DNA of 64,000 bases from Prinsepia uniflora (Eukaryota > Streptophyta > Magnoliopsida > Rosales > Rosaceae). The notes beneath the pieces are model-generated. The model did no database searches and was not told the origin of the DNA. It saw only the letters and a list, made by a program, of their open reading frames with translations. Location: assembly GCA_032719365.1 (NCBI GenBank), contig CM064873.1, forward strand, positions 1,605,001 to 1,669,000, read 5' to 3'. This document shows positions 10,268 through 20,283 of this stretch, piece after piece. How positions within the stretch are numbered: position 1 is the stretch's first letter; each line of letters opens with the position of its first letter. The position numbers and the translations under genes are program-made.

Positions 10268-11035
10268 TTAATGACCTTTTCACTCTCCATCTTAACAAAT
10301 AGGTTTCAAAGCTTCAACGGGTTGATCCCACTGCATATAAGCGTCGATCATGGTCGCCCAAGAAACCACACTCTTCTCAATCATTTTAGCGTCGATCATG
10401 GTCGCCCAAGAAACCACACTCTTCTCAATCATTTTATCGAACACCTTGTGTGAGGAAACCGAACACCCGCAATTCGAATACATATTCATCAAAGTGTTCT
10501 GAATGTACGAATCCAAAGCGAATCCCAACTTGGTGGAGTGACAATGCAGCTGTTTTCCGACACATAAATCCCCACACGACTTGAACAAAGATGGGAATGT
10601 GAACCTGTCAGGTACCCAACCTTGCAAAACCATTTCTTGGTAGAAAAAAATGGTGTCTTGGTGCAAATCCTTGTTGGTGTTGCCTCGAATTGCCGCATTG
10701 CAAGTATAAGTCGTGGGATTGGGGATTTGGGTTAGGACTAGACGGGCATAACCGAGACTTCCCGACCCTTGCAGAGCGGAAAAGGCGACAACTTTACTGG
10801 CGTTAAAGTAGTTAAAGAAGATCCCAGTTCGAAGTAGTTGGGCATGGATTTGCTTAAGCTTCGACATGGAGGAGCATTTGTCCAGTAATGCGAGACACGG
10901 GTGTTGCTCAGTTGGGTTTTTGGTGGCAGTGGCAGCGTCAGCAGCAATGGAGGTGGTGGAGCGTTTGTTGTAAAAGATTGGATTATCGGAAGAGAAAAGT
11001 GGTCTAATGCGGTGAAGGGAAAGAGGAGCAGCCAT
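10268..11035 (-). pseudogene. PPR protein 5' fragment captured in the Pack-MULE
   Basis: From the ATG at 11035, 247 codons are open. After a low-complexity N-terminus (possible organelle presequence) the sequence follows PPR architecture: LLDKCSSMSKLKQIHAQLLR, then ARLVLTQIPNPTTYTCNAAIRG, FPSLFKSCG, NTLMNMYSNCG and KVFDKMIEKSVVSWATMIDA. These are typical PLS-class motifs. Organelle RNA editing or processing is the family role. A full protein would exceed 400 residues. Two lesions are visible: a perfect 48-bp tandem duplication repeating KMIEKSVVSWATMIDA, and a one-base shift near 10303, after which LFVKMESEK continues in another frame. The 5' end faces the right inverted repeat, as in other Pack-MULEs. 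Confidence 0.8.
10341..10436 (-). repeat. Perfect 48-bp tandem duplication in the PPR fragment
   Basis: 10341-10388 and 10389-10436 are identical at all positions I compared. The period is a multiple of three, so the frame is kept and 16 residues are repeated. Confidence 0.95.
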
Positions 11036-11110
11036 TATTGCTGCTCTGTAGCCAAGAGTGACTCAGCAGATGGGTTTTAATTTTTTAGAAAGATTTTTAA
11101 TAGAAAATAT

Positions 11111-11322
11111 AATAAAATAAAGTAAATGTCTAAATTATTCTTATTAATTTTGTAATAGTACTGCCACGCCATCAAAATTAACGGTGTTGATAACTTTGAC
11201 TGACAGATAGTGCAACGGTATTGACGGTGTTACTGTTCCCGCAACACATTGAAGCAAATTTCCGTTCCTGGTGCATTTTGAGATTTTGTGGCGTATTTCT
11301 AGTGCACTTAGCGTAATCAGCC
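11111..11322 (-). repeat. Right terminal inverted repeat of the Pack-MULE (212 bp)
   Basis: Its reverse complement starts GGCTGATTACGCTAAGTG and aligns with 8103-8314. The first 18 positions match at 15. The outer flank is the 9-bp duplication taaattatt. Confidence 0.9.
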
Positions 11323-11331
11323 TAAATTATT

Positions 11332-13986
11332 TAATTAGTTAACCTTACATCTTGATTTTTGAAAAGTTTGTTTGTATCCATTGAAAATTAATGATCAGCC
11401 TTCAAGAATTTGGCACACCGAAAACTGGGAAAATTTATGCAATTTGAAACTGTTTATTTTATTTTAATTCTTTTCTACGAGAATTGAGCTCATATTTCAT
11501 CCTACATCAACTCGATCTTTACACAGTCACCCTTTTATTCCAGTCGGTTCTTGCTATTTCGTATGTTTTAAGGCTGTACGAAATTTGCTCTTTCACTCCG
11601 CAATCAAGTTTCACGCGGAGACTTACCTAAGATGGCTTCGGACTTGTTGTCACGAAAGACTTTTTGGACATAACATATCTTAAATTTCATTTATATATGC
11701 ATTATAAGATCAATTTGAGATACTAAAAACGCAATGAACAGTTCAAAAATCAAGGAAAGTATATATATATATATATATATATATAAAATCAGAGTTGAAA
11801 TTTTATTTGAAAAAAGAAAAGAGGAATAACTCGGGGAACTTAATTATGATCTTTGATCATGCTTGGAAAAAAAAAGGGTTCTGAATTCACGAAAAATATG
11901 TAAATACATTTAAAGATACAACTTAACATGAGGAATTAATTAGAAAATTTGTTTCACATTTAACTCTTGTGAATATGTGAACTGCTTACGTGAGTTTAAT
12001 TTTGTTATTAACTACTCTCATTTTGTTTATTAATTTTTGTTCTACAAAATATATATAGCGCTCATGTAAATCATATGCAGAAGTCACTGAATTTACTAAT
12101 TCATGAAGCAAAACTATATATATATATATCATCGTAAATATGTAATCCTAATATGTGTGTCATGTTTTCATGGTATTGTTAGAATATTTTGGTTATTTGA
12201 AATTGAGGTGTTGGAGTAAACTAAGTTCGAGTTTTTGTGACTTGAGCCCTATTCCGTAGGTTTCAAGTATCATCCTAATATCCAAATAACAAAGGCAATA
12301 ACTAGGGAAAGCATCCGATACTGCTTGTATGTATGATTTGGGCAATTGTACTTGTGGTGGCATGATTTATCTATATTTGTTGTCTGAGTAAATGGTATCC
12401 ATTTCAATGTTTAAAGTTCCATATCAAATGCATGGAATCTCTTATTTCTCTCTTGGTCAGCTTTGGATTCTCTTTTTATCTCCATCGCCGGAAAACTCAT
12501 GCCCTAAAGCCGATGAAAATCTATTATGAGTGTCATTTAATCTCTTATCAGACAGGGATGCTGCAGAAAAAGCCCAAGCGTATCGTCCTTCCTTGATGAA
12601 GCCGCCAATTCATCTGCTGCATATTTAGGTAGAGGCAACTTCTGCACATCCGACACTAGCATTTGATATAGTACTGCCTTAGCTTTTCCACGATTTTGTT
12701 CGGAACCAAATTCAGCAATCTTCTCCCACAGCTCTCCTCTGACTCATTGTCGATTCAAAGCATTGCGATTGCATTCTCAAATCCTTTGTCTCCTTCTCTA
12801 TTCCAATTTTTGACACAACTAGACATGTTTTTTTTCTTTTTCAAATGCTACTTAGGTCGTGGCTTTATAAATATGCTACCCTAATATGCATGTCACGTTT
12901 TCATGGTATTGTTAGAATATTTTGGTTATTTGAAATTGTTTGATTATGCACCCTCGCATATTATTCTTTGATTAGGTTTACAACGTCGATACAGCGATCC
13001 AAATAACAAAGACAATAATTAGAGGATGCAGCGCTGAGTCTGCTTGATTGTATAATATAATTGAAACAATTGTTTTTTCTTGTGTTGCCATGATTTATCT
13101 ATATTTGTCGTTTGAGCAAATAGTATTTATTTTTAGTGTATAAAGTTCCATATTATGTAGGTACCAAAAGGAATATAATTAATCACTTCATTTTTCTTTT
13201 TATTGTTATCATATTATATGATTATCGACACAATTGGTTGGCATTGAGAACACAATGGGTACAATATTTGCAATACTATATCATGTTCTAAATGATCTAG
13301 AAACACATTGTATATCGGCAGTGGCCTAGCCAAGATTTGACATTAGAGGGGCCGTAATCATTTTTTCTTCTTCTACAAATCGTACTCTTAATTGCTGATT
13401 TATTGGTTATCACAATTTTCAAGCATTCTTGTTCAAAATTTCACATTTTAATAAATTTTCAAGTACCATTTTTCGGTGGTTTCTAAAAGAAAATTACGAG
13501 TTTATTTTTGTTTTATTTATCTATATAAACACTATAATTCATATATTCACTCTTAAATCTAATAAAATAATAATTTAGAAAGTTACTATTGTTGTAAACA
13601 TTTATAGATAAATAAACAAGAAAGTAGAAATTAAAGAATGAACCATTTGGAAATATGAAGTAAATACTTTTTAAAAATATTTATAATTAAGAAATAAACG
13701 AAGAAAATTAACAAAATAGATAAATAAGGTTAAAAAAAGTTTAAAATTTTAGAAATTATATATATATGGTAAGTTGAGATATTATCATGGATAACATAAT
13801 ATATTTTATATATAAATAAAGGAAATAAAGTGATTAAGAACATAAGTAGAGATTAATAAGCGAAATTAACTAAGAATATTATGTGGTATAAATTAGAGCT
13901 ATGTATATAGCTTCATTTATTGGAAAATATATGGATTACACGCACATACACATATCCTCTCGTTCACTTGATCATTAATTAATTAT
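11332..13986. other. Intergenic AT-rich DNA with dispersed repeat copies
   Basis: No intact gene. 12146-12205 and 12879-12940 share a cctaatatg…gtcatgttttcatggtattg block followed by ttagaatattttggttattt, so a segment has been duplicated about 0.73 kb apart. 12059-12235 also resembles 5885-6090. Poly-AT runs lie at 11761-11785 and 12115-12130. A possible coding remnant at 12480-12830 is listed separately. Confidence 0.5.
12480..12830 (-). pseudogene. Possible degenerate coding remnant, family not recognised
   Basis: Read on the minus strand this stretch shows protein-like segments in alternating frames: GRRLLNLVPNKIVE, then KAKAVLYQMLVSDVQ…KYAADEL, then GFIKEGRYAWAFSAASLSDK. They are separated by frame changes and stops. 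The segments look coding in composition but I cannot assign a family, so this may be chance. Confidence 0.25.
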
Positions 13987-14208
13987 TTAGTGCAAGTAAA
14001 AAGCCAACACGGACAAGAGTGAAACTCCAACCATGGAGGGCATGTTTGCAAAGGAGGCACTTGGGGCCGGAGCCGAAGCATCGGTGGTGGTGGGAACGGC
14101 AGCAGAGGGGGTAGGAGCCACCACGGGGGCACCGACCTTGGCGGCCATAACTGCGGACATGCAGGCAGCAACCATGAGGACGGCCAAGGCAATCTTCTTC
14201 ATCTCCAT
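13987..14208 (-). CDS. Arabinogalactan peptide (73 aa, GPI-anchor type)
   Basis: Start taken at the ATG at 14208 (MEMKKIALAVLM…), nine codons inside the longest ORF, because the signal peptide begins there. Residues 1-22 are a secretion signal ending AVMA. Next comes a short mature region rich in Pro, Ala, Ser and Thr (APVVAPTPSAAVPTTT, SAPAPSAS), where hydroxyproline-linked arabinogalactan would be attached. A small-residue site and a hydrophobic tail (VGVSLLSVLAFYLH) follow, as expected for replacement by a GPI anchor. Such peptides sit at the plasma membrane or in the wall. The gene is intronless, as usual for this family. A TATA box lies at 14315-14321. Confidence 0.8.
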   Translation of the reverse strand: MEMKKIALAVLMVAACMSAVMAAKVGAPVVAPTPSAAVPTTTDASAPAPSASFANMPSMVGVSLLSVLAFYLH

Positions 14209-14314
14209 TTTGTTTCGTGTGTGTGAAGAAAACAAGCCTTGGATTATTAAATTAATGTAATAATAGAGAGTTTGATGTGATCGTCCTGAGAAGAAATGGG
14301 GTGCTCATGCAAGC

Positions 14315-14321
14315 TTTTATA
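14315..14321 (-). promoter_or_regulatory. TATA box of the AG-peptide gene
   Basis: TATAAAA on the minus strand, 107 bases upstream of the chosen ATG, giving a leader of about 75 bases. Confidence 0.65.
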
Positions 14322-15418
14322 GCTCTCTTGCTATCCACCATTTTGGTTATTTTTGGAAAATAAAACTATCTTTTTTGGGGCTTGGAAGATTTTGGTGCCT
14401 TTTTTTGTGGAGTTTGGTTGTGTAGGTTCTTATTATCATATTATGTGTGGTTATGCATGAACAACGGATGCTTAAGAGGTTCACAAACTAACAATGACAA
14501 GTTTAGAAGAGATTACTGTAATTAAGGATGGTGAATGAGTCAAAGCTAGATTTGTTGTTTTTTTTTTATACAATACATTTTTACATATATGTATACTAAT
14601 AACGGCATAAATTCGATAATTGACGAAAATTGTGCCTTAAAGATTTGTAAAATCCAATTTAAGTCGTTGTTTGCTACCTATTTATGATGTATACGATGTA
14701 CCCTTTGGAATTAAGCCCTACACTATGATATGATTTGCAAATGATTCTATACATGCAGGTACAAAATACCTTCACTATATCGACTCTTAAAAATAAGTTG
14801 GGTCTCATTCAATGGTGAAGATAATGAGAATGTATGCCACACATTCATGTATTGAATCATTTTACGATATTATTTACTATCATTTGATATGAAAATAAGA
14901 TTTAAATTATCGTCTTCTTCATATGCAAATCATTATCAACCGGATTTTCAACCCTGGATCTTTTTCAAATCGATCACAGTCGTACAATTTTGAGAATAAC
15001 GTATCACCGGACGAAGAAGAAAGTAAATTCCTGTCTTTGAGGATGTTATTTCATTGGGGAATGAACTTATAAGACAAGAATTGAACTGAAATGCAAATAA
15101 GTAACATTTTCCTTTTGGTAAAACATCACATTGTGCCAACGCAACCTTTCTTTCTCTTTGCCTTTGGCTTTGCTTTTGTTAAAGCACCACTTTTGAAAGC
15201 AACGGTCAAGATATGGCCTCTTTGGAACAAGAGAGAGAGAAAAAGCATATCGCCAGCAACCGAAGCAGCCAACAACAACCGACCGAGAGAGCCGTTGGTG
15301 GACCACAAGACGTAACGGGAGAGTAACGTTAACCATCCTCGTACACATAGTTTATATTGTAATTTGAATTTTGAAGTTTAATTATGAAATTAAACTTCAA
15401 AATGATAATTAGCAGGCC
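14322..15418. other. Intergenic between two divergent AG-peptide genes
   Basis: About 1.1 kb of AT-rich DNA. Overlapping ORFs of 60-93 codons at about 15067-15348 lie on both strands and resemble nothing, so none is called. It presumably carries the upstream control regions of both small genes. Confidence 0.4.
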
Positions 15419-15426
15419 TATAAATA
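15419..15426 (+). promoter_or_regulatory. TATA box of the second AG-peptide gene
   Basis: TATAAATA, 104 bases upstream of the ATG at 15530, followed by a pyrimidine-rich leader. Confidence 0.7.
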
Positions 15427-15529
15427 CATGCCTTCCAGTCTCTAACCTTCCTCACTCAGTCACTCTTCAACCCGCACACATTCACAGCTCATACTCTTTT
15501 TCTCTTTTCTTCCTCTGTCTCGAAACGAA

Positions 15530-15724
15530 ATGGCCCAAGTTAGCATCTGCAAAGCTCTGTTCTTGATGGTGATGGCTATGGTGGTTGTCTCAGCTACGGC
15601 CCAGGATAGTGCCCCTGCTCCATCGCCGGCATTGGATACTGGAGCCGGAATTCCAGTCACAGTTTCGGGCGTACTTGCTTGCTCTTCGGTGGCCTTCTCT
15701 CTCGTTGCGCTGCTTAGGCATTAG
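15530..15724 (+). CDS. Arabinogalactan peptide (64 aa, GPI-anchor type)
   Basis: Signal peptide at residues 1-24 (MAQVSICKALFLMVMAMVVV…), cleaved after SATA. A very short mature stretch follows (QDSAPAPSPALDTGAGIPV) with Ala-Pro and Ser-Pro repeats for arabinogalactan attachment. The hydrophobic C-terminus (VSGVLACSSVAFSLVALLRH) fits a GPI-anchor signal. Family role: cell-surface proteoglycans in growth and signalling; specific function unknown. It is intronless with its own TATA box, and divergent from the other AG-peptide gene 1.3 kb away. The two share only layout, so recent duplication is not evident. Confidence 0.82.
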   Translation: MAQVSICKALFLMVMAMVVVSATAQDSAPAPSPALDTGAGIPVTVSGVLACSSVAFSLVALLRH

Positions 15725-17261
15725 GGAGATTTGAGACTGAGATCCTGCTAAGTTATTACTATGTCATCTTTTGTATTGTTCTCTGCATGTATTTGTTATT
15801 CTTTCGTCTTCCTAATCATTGGTTATGGATGTGATATTGCTTATTTTCTTTGCCTCGCTAATGAAATATAATACGGCGCTGTAGTGTCTGAGTCTGCCAT
15901 TTCTGGCCTTCATTACTGCATTTCTAGCGGCGGCCATGGCTCCGGCAGCAAGATTTGATATATAGACGAACTTTTGAAGCCAAATGAGAGGCAATGATCC
16001 TACTTTATTTAAGTCCATACTAAGCCAACTGAGAGGGATTGATCTCACGGAAGGTCCTTTCCTCAAGGTATGGAATATTCAGCAGAATCACATTTGAAAT
16101 AAGAACATTATCATCCTGGCTGAGTTATCAACTTATCATCCTCTAGGAAAAGAATTGATAGAAACGTTTTGAGAGGAAAAAAATTGCTAAAATTAGTGCC
16201 ATGATGACCAACACAGATTGGTACACTCAAGAATGCTAAAATGAGCCAGCCATATCCTAGAGTATTGAAGACTCGGGCCATCATTCTCATATGGGACAAT
16301 GGCTCCCTAACCTGACTAATTAAACAAAATGGGGTACCTAAAAAGTTTCCACTCGAAATCTGAGATCACCACCTTCTTAAATAACTTGTTATGAGGTTCT
16401 GAATAGATGTTCCAGACTTGTTTGTGATCTCAATTCGCAATTAAGGTTAATGCCCAAGTTATGAGGTTCTGAATAGTCATATGCTTTGACTCGTAAACTT
16501 TTTGACATTGTAGAGGGTAAGAAGCCAGGCTCTGACGACGTGCACTCACAATTTCTGAGAGGTGGCTTAGTAATCCAGATGATGTCCAAGCAATAATATA
16601 CACAGTATATGCTTCAAAAGGCCAAAACATAGACCAAGATAACAAATTGTTCATAAAATTCCCAGAAAAATAGTGGCTTACTCATGCTCGTACACAAAGA
16701 GGAATAAAGCACATCCATCTTTATGTTCCCAATAGTACGAAACATCTCAAAGTTGATGAACAATTTCTAACTAAACAATAACTTGGCTCAGCATTTTTAG
16801 AGTTTTGAGGTTCTGAATAGGCCTAAGGTTTCATTAAGTTAAGAAATCGTTCAGACATTTCATAACAAATCACATAAACACAAAGCACATACATCTCCCT
16901 ATTCTCAGTAACAACATGTCGTATGCAGATTTGCAAAGATGAAGCAGTAGTAGATTACAGATATAATTTCCAGGAATTCCAATTGACCATGCCATTCCCA
17001 ATTAATGGCATTATTTATTACTAAATTGAATGGAAACAGTGTAGAATTCAATTCACCAATGAAACATATCACTGCAACAACAAAACTGGAAACTTTAAGG
17101 GCCTCAAAGTTCCAAACTTTAATCTCTCGTCCTATTTCTCAGCTAAACTTAAATCAGCTACCCAGTTATCCAAAGTAACCCCATTTCTTCAATCAACTAA
17201 TATATACTACAAAAATGAAATATCACCAAGAAGGTACAAAATTTAGTTCATACCTATTAAT
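15725..17261. other. 3' flanks of the AG-peptide and CcmE genes; no gene called
   Basis: 15725 to about 15870 is probably the AG-peptide 3' UTR. Minus-strand ORFs at 16111-16299 and 16430-16654 have membrane-like stretches but do not join in one frame or match a family I know. A gttatgaggttctgaatag motif occurs at about 16388 and 16457, with a related copy near 16803. The CcmE 3' UTR probably occupies about 16900-17261. Confidence 0.4.
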
Positions 17262-18041
17262 CTATGCGCTCTTAATGACTTCGGCTTCTCCACCACCGGC
17301 CTCGAGCATCTTCTTATTCTTCTCGATTGCGGCGGCGACTTCACCAGGCATATACTTCTCGTCATGCTTCGCCAAAACCTCTGTGGCAGAGAAATAGCAC
17401 TCCCCACTCCTCGCCTTCTCCGATATGCTTTTCGTCGAAATCTCCTTTCGAATTTCCTCCGTAAAGGGCTTCACGAAGCCCTCAACGACAACGGAGTGGC
17501 CCTCCCGAAACAAATCGGGCAAGGAGCCCTTGTACCGGACCAAGATGTCGGTCATCAAATCGGTGACGACGAACTCCATCTCGGGCGATGAAGCTGGCTG
17601 GACAACGCTGCCTTCCAGGACCAGACCGCCGACCCTGAACTTGCTCTTACTAGGATTTGATGCGAATTTCTCGAGAGCGTCGGTTGGGGTCACGTAGAAG
17701 ACCAGTTGGTCCTGGAAGCTATTGAGGACGATGACGATGAAGCCCGCGATGCAGCTGAAGGTTAAAGCATATGTCCAGAGTCGCCGGGCTTGTAGCTGGC
17801 GGGCACGTTTCCCGATATCGACAGGTTTAGGCCGGATCGGGCCGCGGCGTGAGGTGGAGAGGAAGCGGAGAGTAAACGGAAAGGGGGCATTCGATGGACT
17901 GTGGAGATGGGGATTCAGGAGTGAGGAGAAGATCAAGGGTGGAGATTTGTTGAAGGGGCGGTGGTGGATTGGGGAAGAGGAGATGGGGGTTGAGAAGCGG
18001 AGGAGGTGGGACTTGAGGCGGAGGGCAAGGCGAGTGGCCAT
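17262..18041 (-). CDS. CCME: Mitochondrial cytochrome c maturation protein E, haem chaperone
   Basis: Intact 259-residue protein. Residues 1-80 are rich in Ser, Arg and Pro with few acidic residues, like a mitochondrial presequence. A membrane anchor follows at about 90-108 (LTFSCIAGFIVIVLNSF). Then comes the CcmE beta-barrel (YVTPTDAL, FRVGGLVLEGSVV, VVEGFVKP) with the haem-attaching histidine at about residue 226 in AKHDEKYMP, the counterpart of bacterial HDENY. The protein covalently binds haem in the inner membrane facing the intermembrane space and passes it to apocytochrome c in system I maturation. The basic, His-free tail is typical of plants. A single exon is plausible. No frame problem is seen. 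Confidence 0.93.
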   Translation of the reverse strand: MATRLALRLKSHLLRFSTPISSSPIHHRPFNKSPPLIFSSLLNPHLHSPSNAPFPFTLRFLSTSRRGPIRPKPVDIGKRARQLQARRLWTYALTFSCIAGFIVIVLNSFQDQLVFYVTPTDALEKFASNPSKSKFRVGGLVLEGSVVQPASSPEMEFVVTDLMTDILVRYKGSLPDLFREGHSVVVEGFVKPFTEEIRKEISTKSISEKARSGECYFSATEVLAKHDEKYMPGEVAAAIEKNKKMLEAGGGEAEVIKSA

Positions 18042-19727
18042 TGGATTTTAGAGGGGCTTTGTTTTCCGGTGAAAATGATGGAATTGGTGGTGGCTTGGGG
18101 AGGTAGTAGCCGCCTTTTCTGTCACCGGACTTCAATTTTTGGTGAAAGGAAGAAGCTCGGAGTCTTCGACTGCGGGCAGAACTTAGAAAGGCAAGGTAGG
18201 CGTTATAAGATTTTTTTTTTTTTAATACATTTTTTATTTTATTGACCTTGATTTTTTTTTTCTTTTTTTTTTTTTGCATTGACCTTCAAATCACTTTGGA
18301 CAATTCTGTCATACAATTCTTATGTTATTTTATTCACATAATGAATAAGGGCCAAGTGAGCTACGATGCATGGAAAATACTTATCCTAAAAAATTATAGA
18401 CACCATCATAATAAATAATATAAAGGAATAAAAATTTTGATGATTCGATTTGTTTTCTAAACAGTTTTCTATGAAAATTAAAATCAACTCGTTATCGACG
18501 GTGTGATTTAGATTTTCAAATCACTTTACTTTAACAAATTCACAATGGAGTACCAATAACAATAAATTGAATCAATTTTGTATTTTAACGAATTTATACA
18601 GACGGGCTTAAGAGTAATTTCACACGCAAATTTATTTGTTATATTCCAACAGTCTATTTTTTTTCTTTTAAAAGCTACTATTTAATTAAGACAGATTTAT
18701 AAATAATCAATCACATTAGGGAAATTCTCATGCCAAAATTTATGTATCAAATAACATGACATGCTAAGTTATATATAAATATTAATATATTATTTATAGT
18801 ATAATTATTAACCATTAGGAATAATATTAATATAACTAGAACTGGATTCTTTGTTTAAGAATCCAATACAACATCACTTGTAATTTTATTGGTAAGTACT
18901 CAGATAAAATAACAACTCAGTGCAATTTTTATTTTTCAATTTAATTTTCTCTAATATCTCAAATTTATTGGAATACTCTTGTAATTTTTTTTAATGGACA
19001 TAAGTACAAAACCTCGCTCTTCAAACACATATTTTTTTCTTGACATGTCAAGAACTTTAGCCTTATTTTCACATAAAACTTGACACCCCAATAATTTGTG
19101 AGTAAGTGACTGAAAAGGAAATTTTCATGTCAATAATCAAATAGTCATGGACTCATGATATTAGAATCAAAAAGTTGATATGGCACACTATGATTCAGAT
19201 AGTTTATATAGACATAAAAATTCATGTATATTGGTCGACATCTGAATGGTGACGTTCAAATTATGAAAATAAAATTGATATCGGAAGTACAAAGCATAGT
19301 AAACTACTCTGATGATTATGAAGTTAGCGTATTGTGCTCTATATTTTCGTTATCACAGTGAATCGATGATTGGTTTTACTAAATTACTTTTCAAACGACC
19401 TTTTAAAACGTCGTTTTAATTTTGAATTTTCGTCATTTGGACGACACATACAGTTCAAATATTGTTCTTTAGATTTCGATTTCGATATCCATTTGAATTT
19501 TTGGGGCAAGGTGCAGATAAACTACCACAATTGAGTCAAGCCAATGAACTTAATTTTGATGATGAATTTGTAATACACGATTGAGTTGTTGTATGAAAGA
19601 TGCACCATTTGATTACTTCTAGCCTTTTAGGTGGCAAAGTTTGTTTAGATGTAGCTAGGTAGCTTGAAGTTTAGAATGTGAGGTCAGCTTGGTGCTTAAT
19701 TGTGATTTATAATCCACTATTAACTCC

Positions 19728-19900
19728 AGGGCCACCTAATAGGGAGAGTATGAGGGGCATAGGCCCCAGGTCCAAAGATGTTGGAGGCCCAAAATTAAGT
19801 ATTTTTTTATGTTAAAAAAAAGATGAATGATAATTTAGACGGGTGATACGAGGAAGCGGGGAACAGAATGAGAATCTCCTTCAAAGTTCAAAAAAAAAAG
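19728..19900 (+). repeat. Possible truncated end of a hAT-like element
   Basis: The sequence ccagggccacctaatagg, with following gaggggcataggcccc and ggaggcccaaaatt, resembles the GGGCC-rich ends of common plant hAT/TTF-type elements as I remember them. I found no matching opposite end, so this is a remnant at best. Confidence 0.3.
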
Positions 19901-20155
19901 GCGCAAGATTTCAATGTTCAAATTCAATGTTTCAAAGTTAAATTTCAATTTCAAATTCTCAATTGTTCTAGGTTTTTAATTTCTTGCAATCTCATTTAAA
20001 CTCTCAAACCCTAATCTCAAATTCTCAACAATTGACTTTTTCAGTCGAAGACATCCAAACTTTTTCACTTCCCATTCTGAAAGCCCTAGCCGAGATATTC
20101 CTAAATTACAGACTTTAAAAAGAGGTAATTTAATTAATATAATTCATATTATAGG

Positions 20156-20283
20156 TTCCTTGATTGAACACTTCCATTTGACAATTTTCTCTTATGGATG
20201 TTGTAGTTATCATTATAATTTCCCTGATTGAACACTTTCATCTGACAACTTTCCCTTATGGATGTTGTAGTTATTGACGACGA
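20156..20283 (+). repeat. Tandem duplication, period about 64 bp
   Basis: A unit containing tgattgaacactt, then gacaa(t/c)tt and cttatggatgttgtagttat, is present at 20161 and 20225 with a few substitutions. Confidence 0.8.

Larger units (their letters stand above)
8103..11322. mobile_element. Pack-MULE: Mutator-like element carrying three host-gene fragments
   Basis: A 3220-bp element bounded by 212-bp inverted repeats and flanked on both sides by the same 9 bases, taaattatt (8094-8102 and 11323-11331). Nine bases is the target duplication that Mutator-like elements make. There is no transposase, so it is non-autonomous. Inside, next to the left repeat, is a 5' fragment of a 3-ketoacyl-CoA synthase gene (+). 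Fused head-on to it is a 5' fragment of an aldo-keto reductase gene (-). Next to the right repeat is a 5' fragment of a PPR gene (-). A solo LTR and a minisatellite lie in the middle. Capture of several gene 5' ends between MULE ends is the definition of a Pack-MULE. All three fragments are truncated, and two have internal stops or frameshifts. Confidence 0.9.

Noticed and set aside
9987..10298. ORFs containing Tyr-Ile repeats (YIYIYI)
   Set aside because: Translation of the (AT)n tract and of the antisense side of the PPR fragment.
16111..16654. Minus-strand ORFs with membrane-like stretches (GLLSHLSEIVSARRQ; WLILAFLSVPICVGHHG)
   Set aside because: They do not join in frame, have no recognised family and lie where the CcmE 3' flank is expected. 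Kept only as a remark in the intergenic entry.
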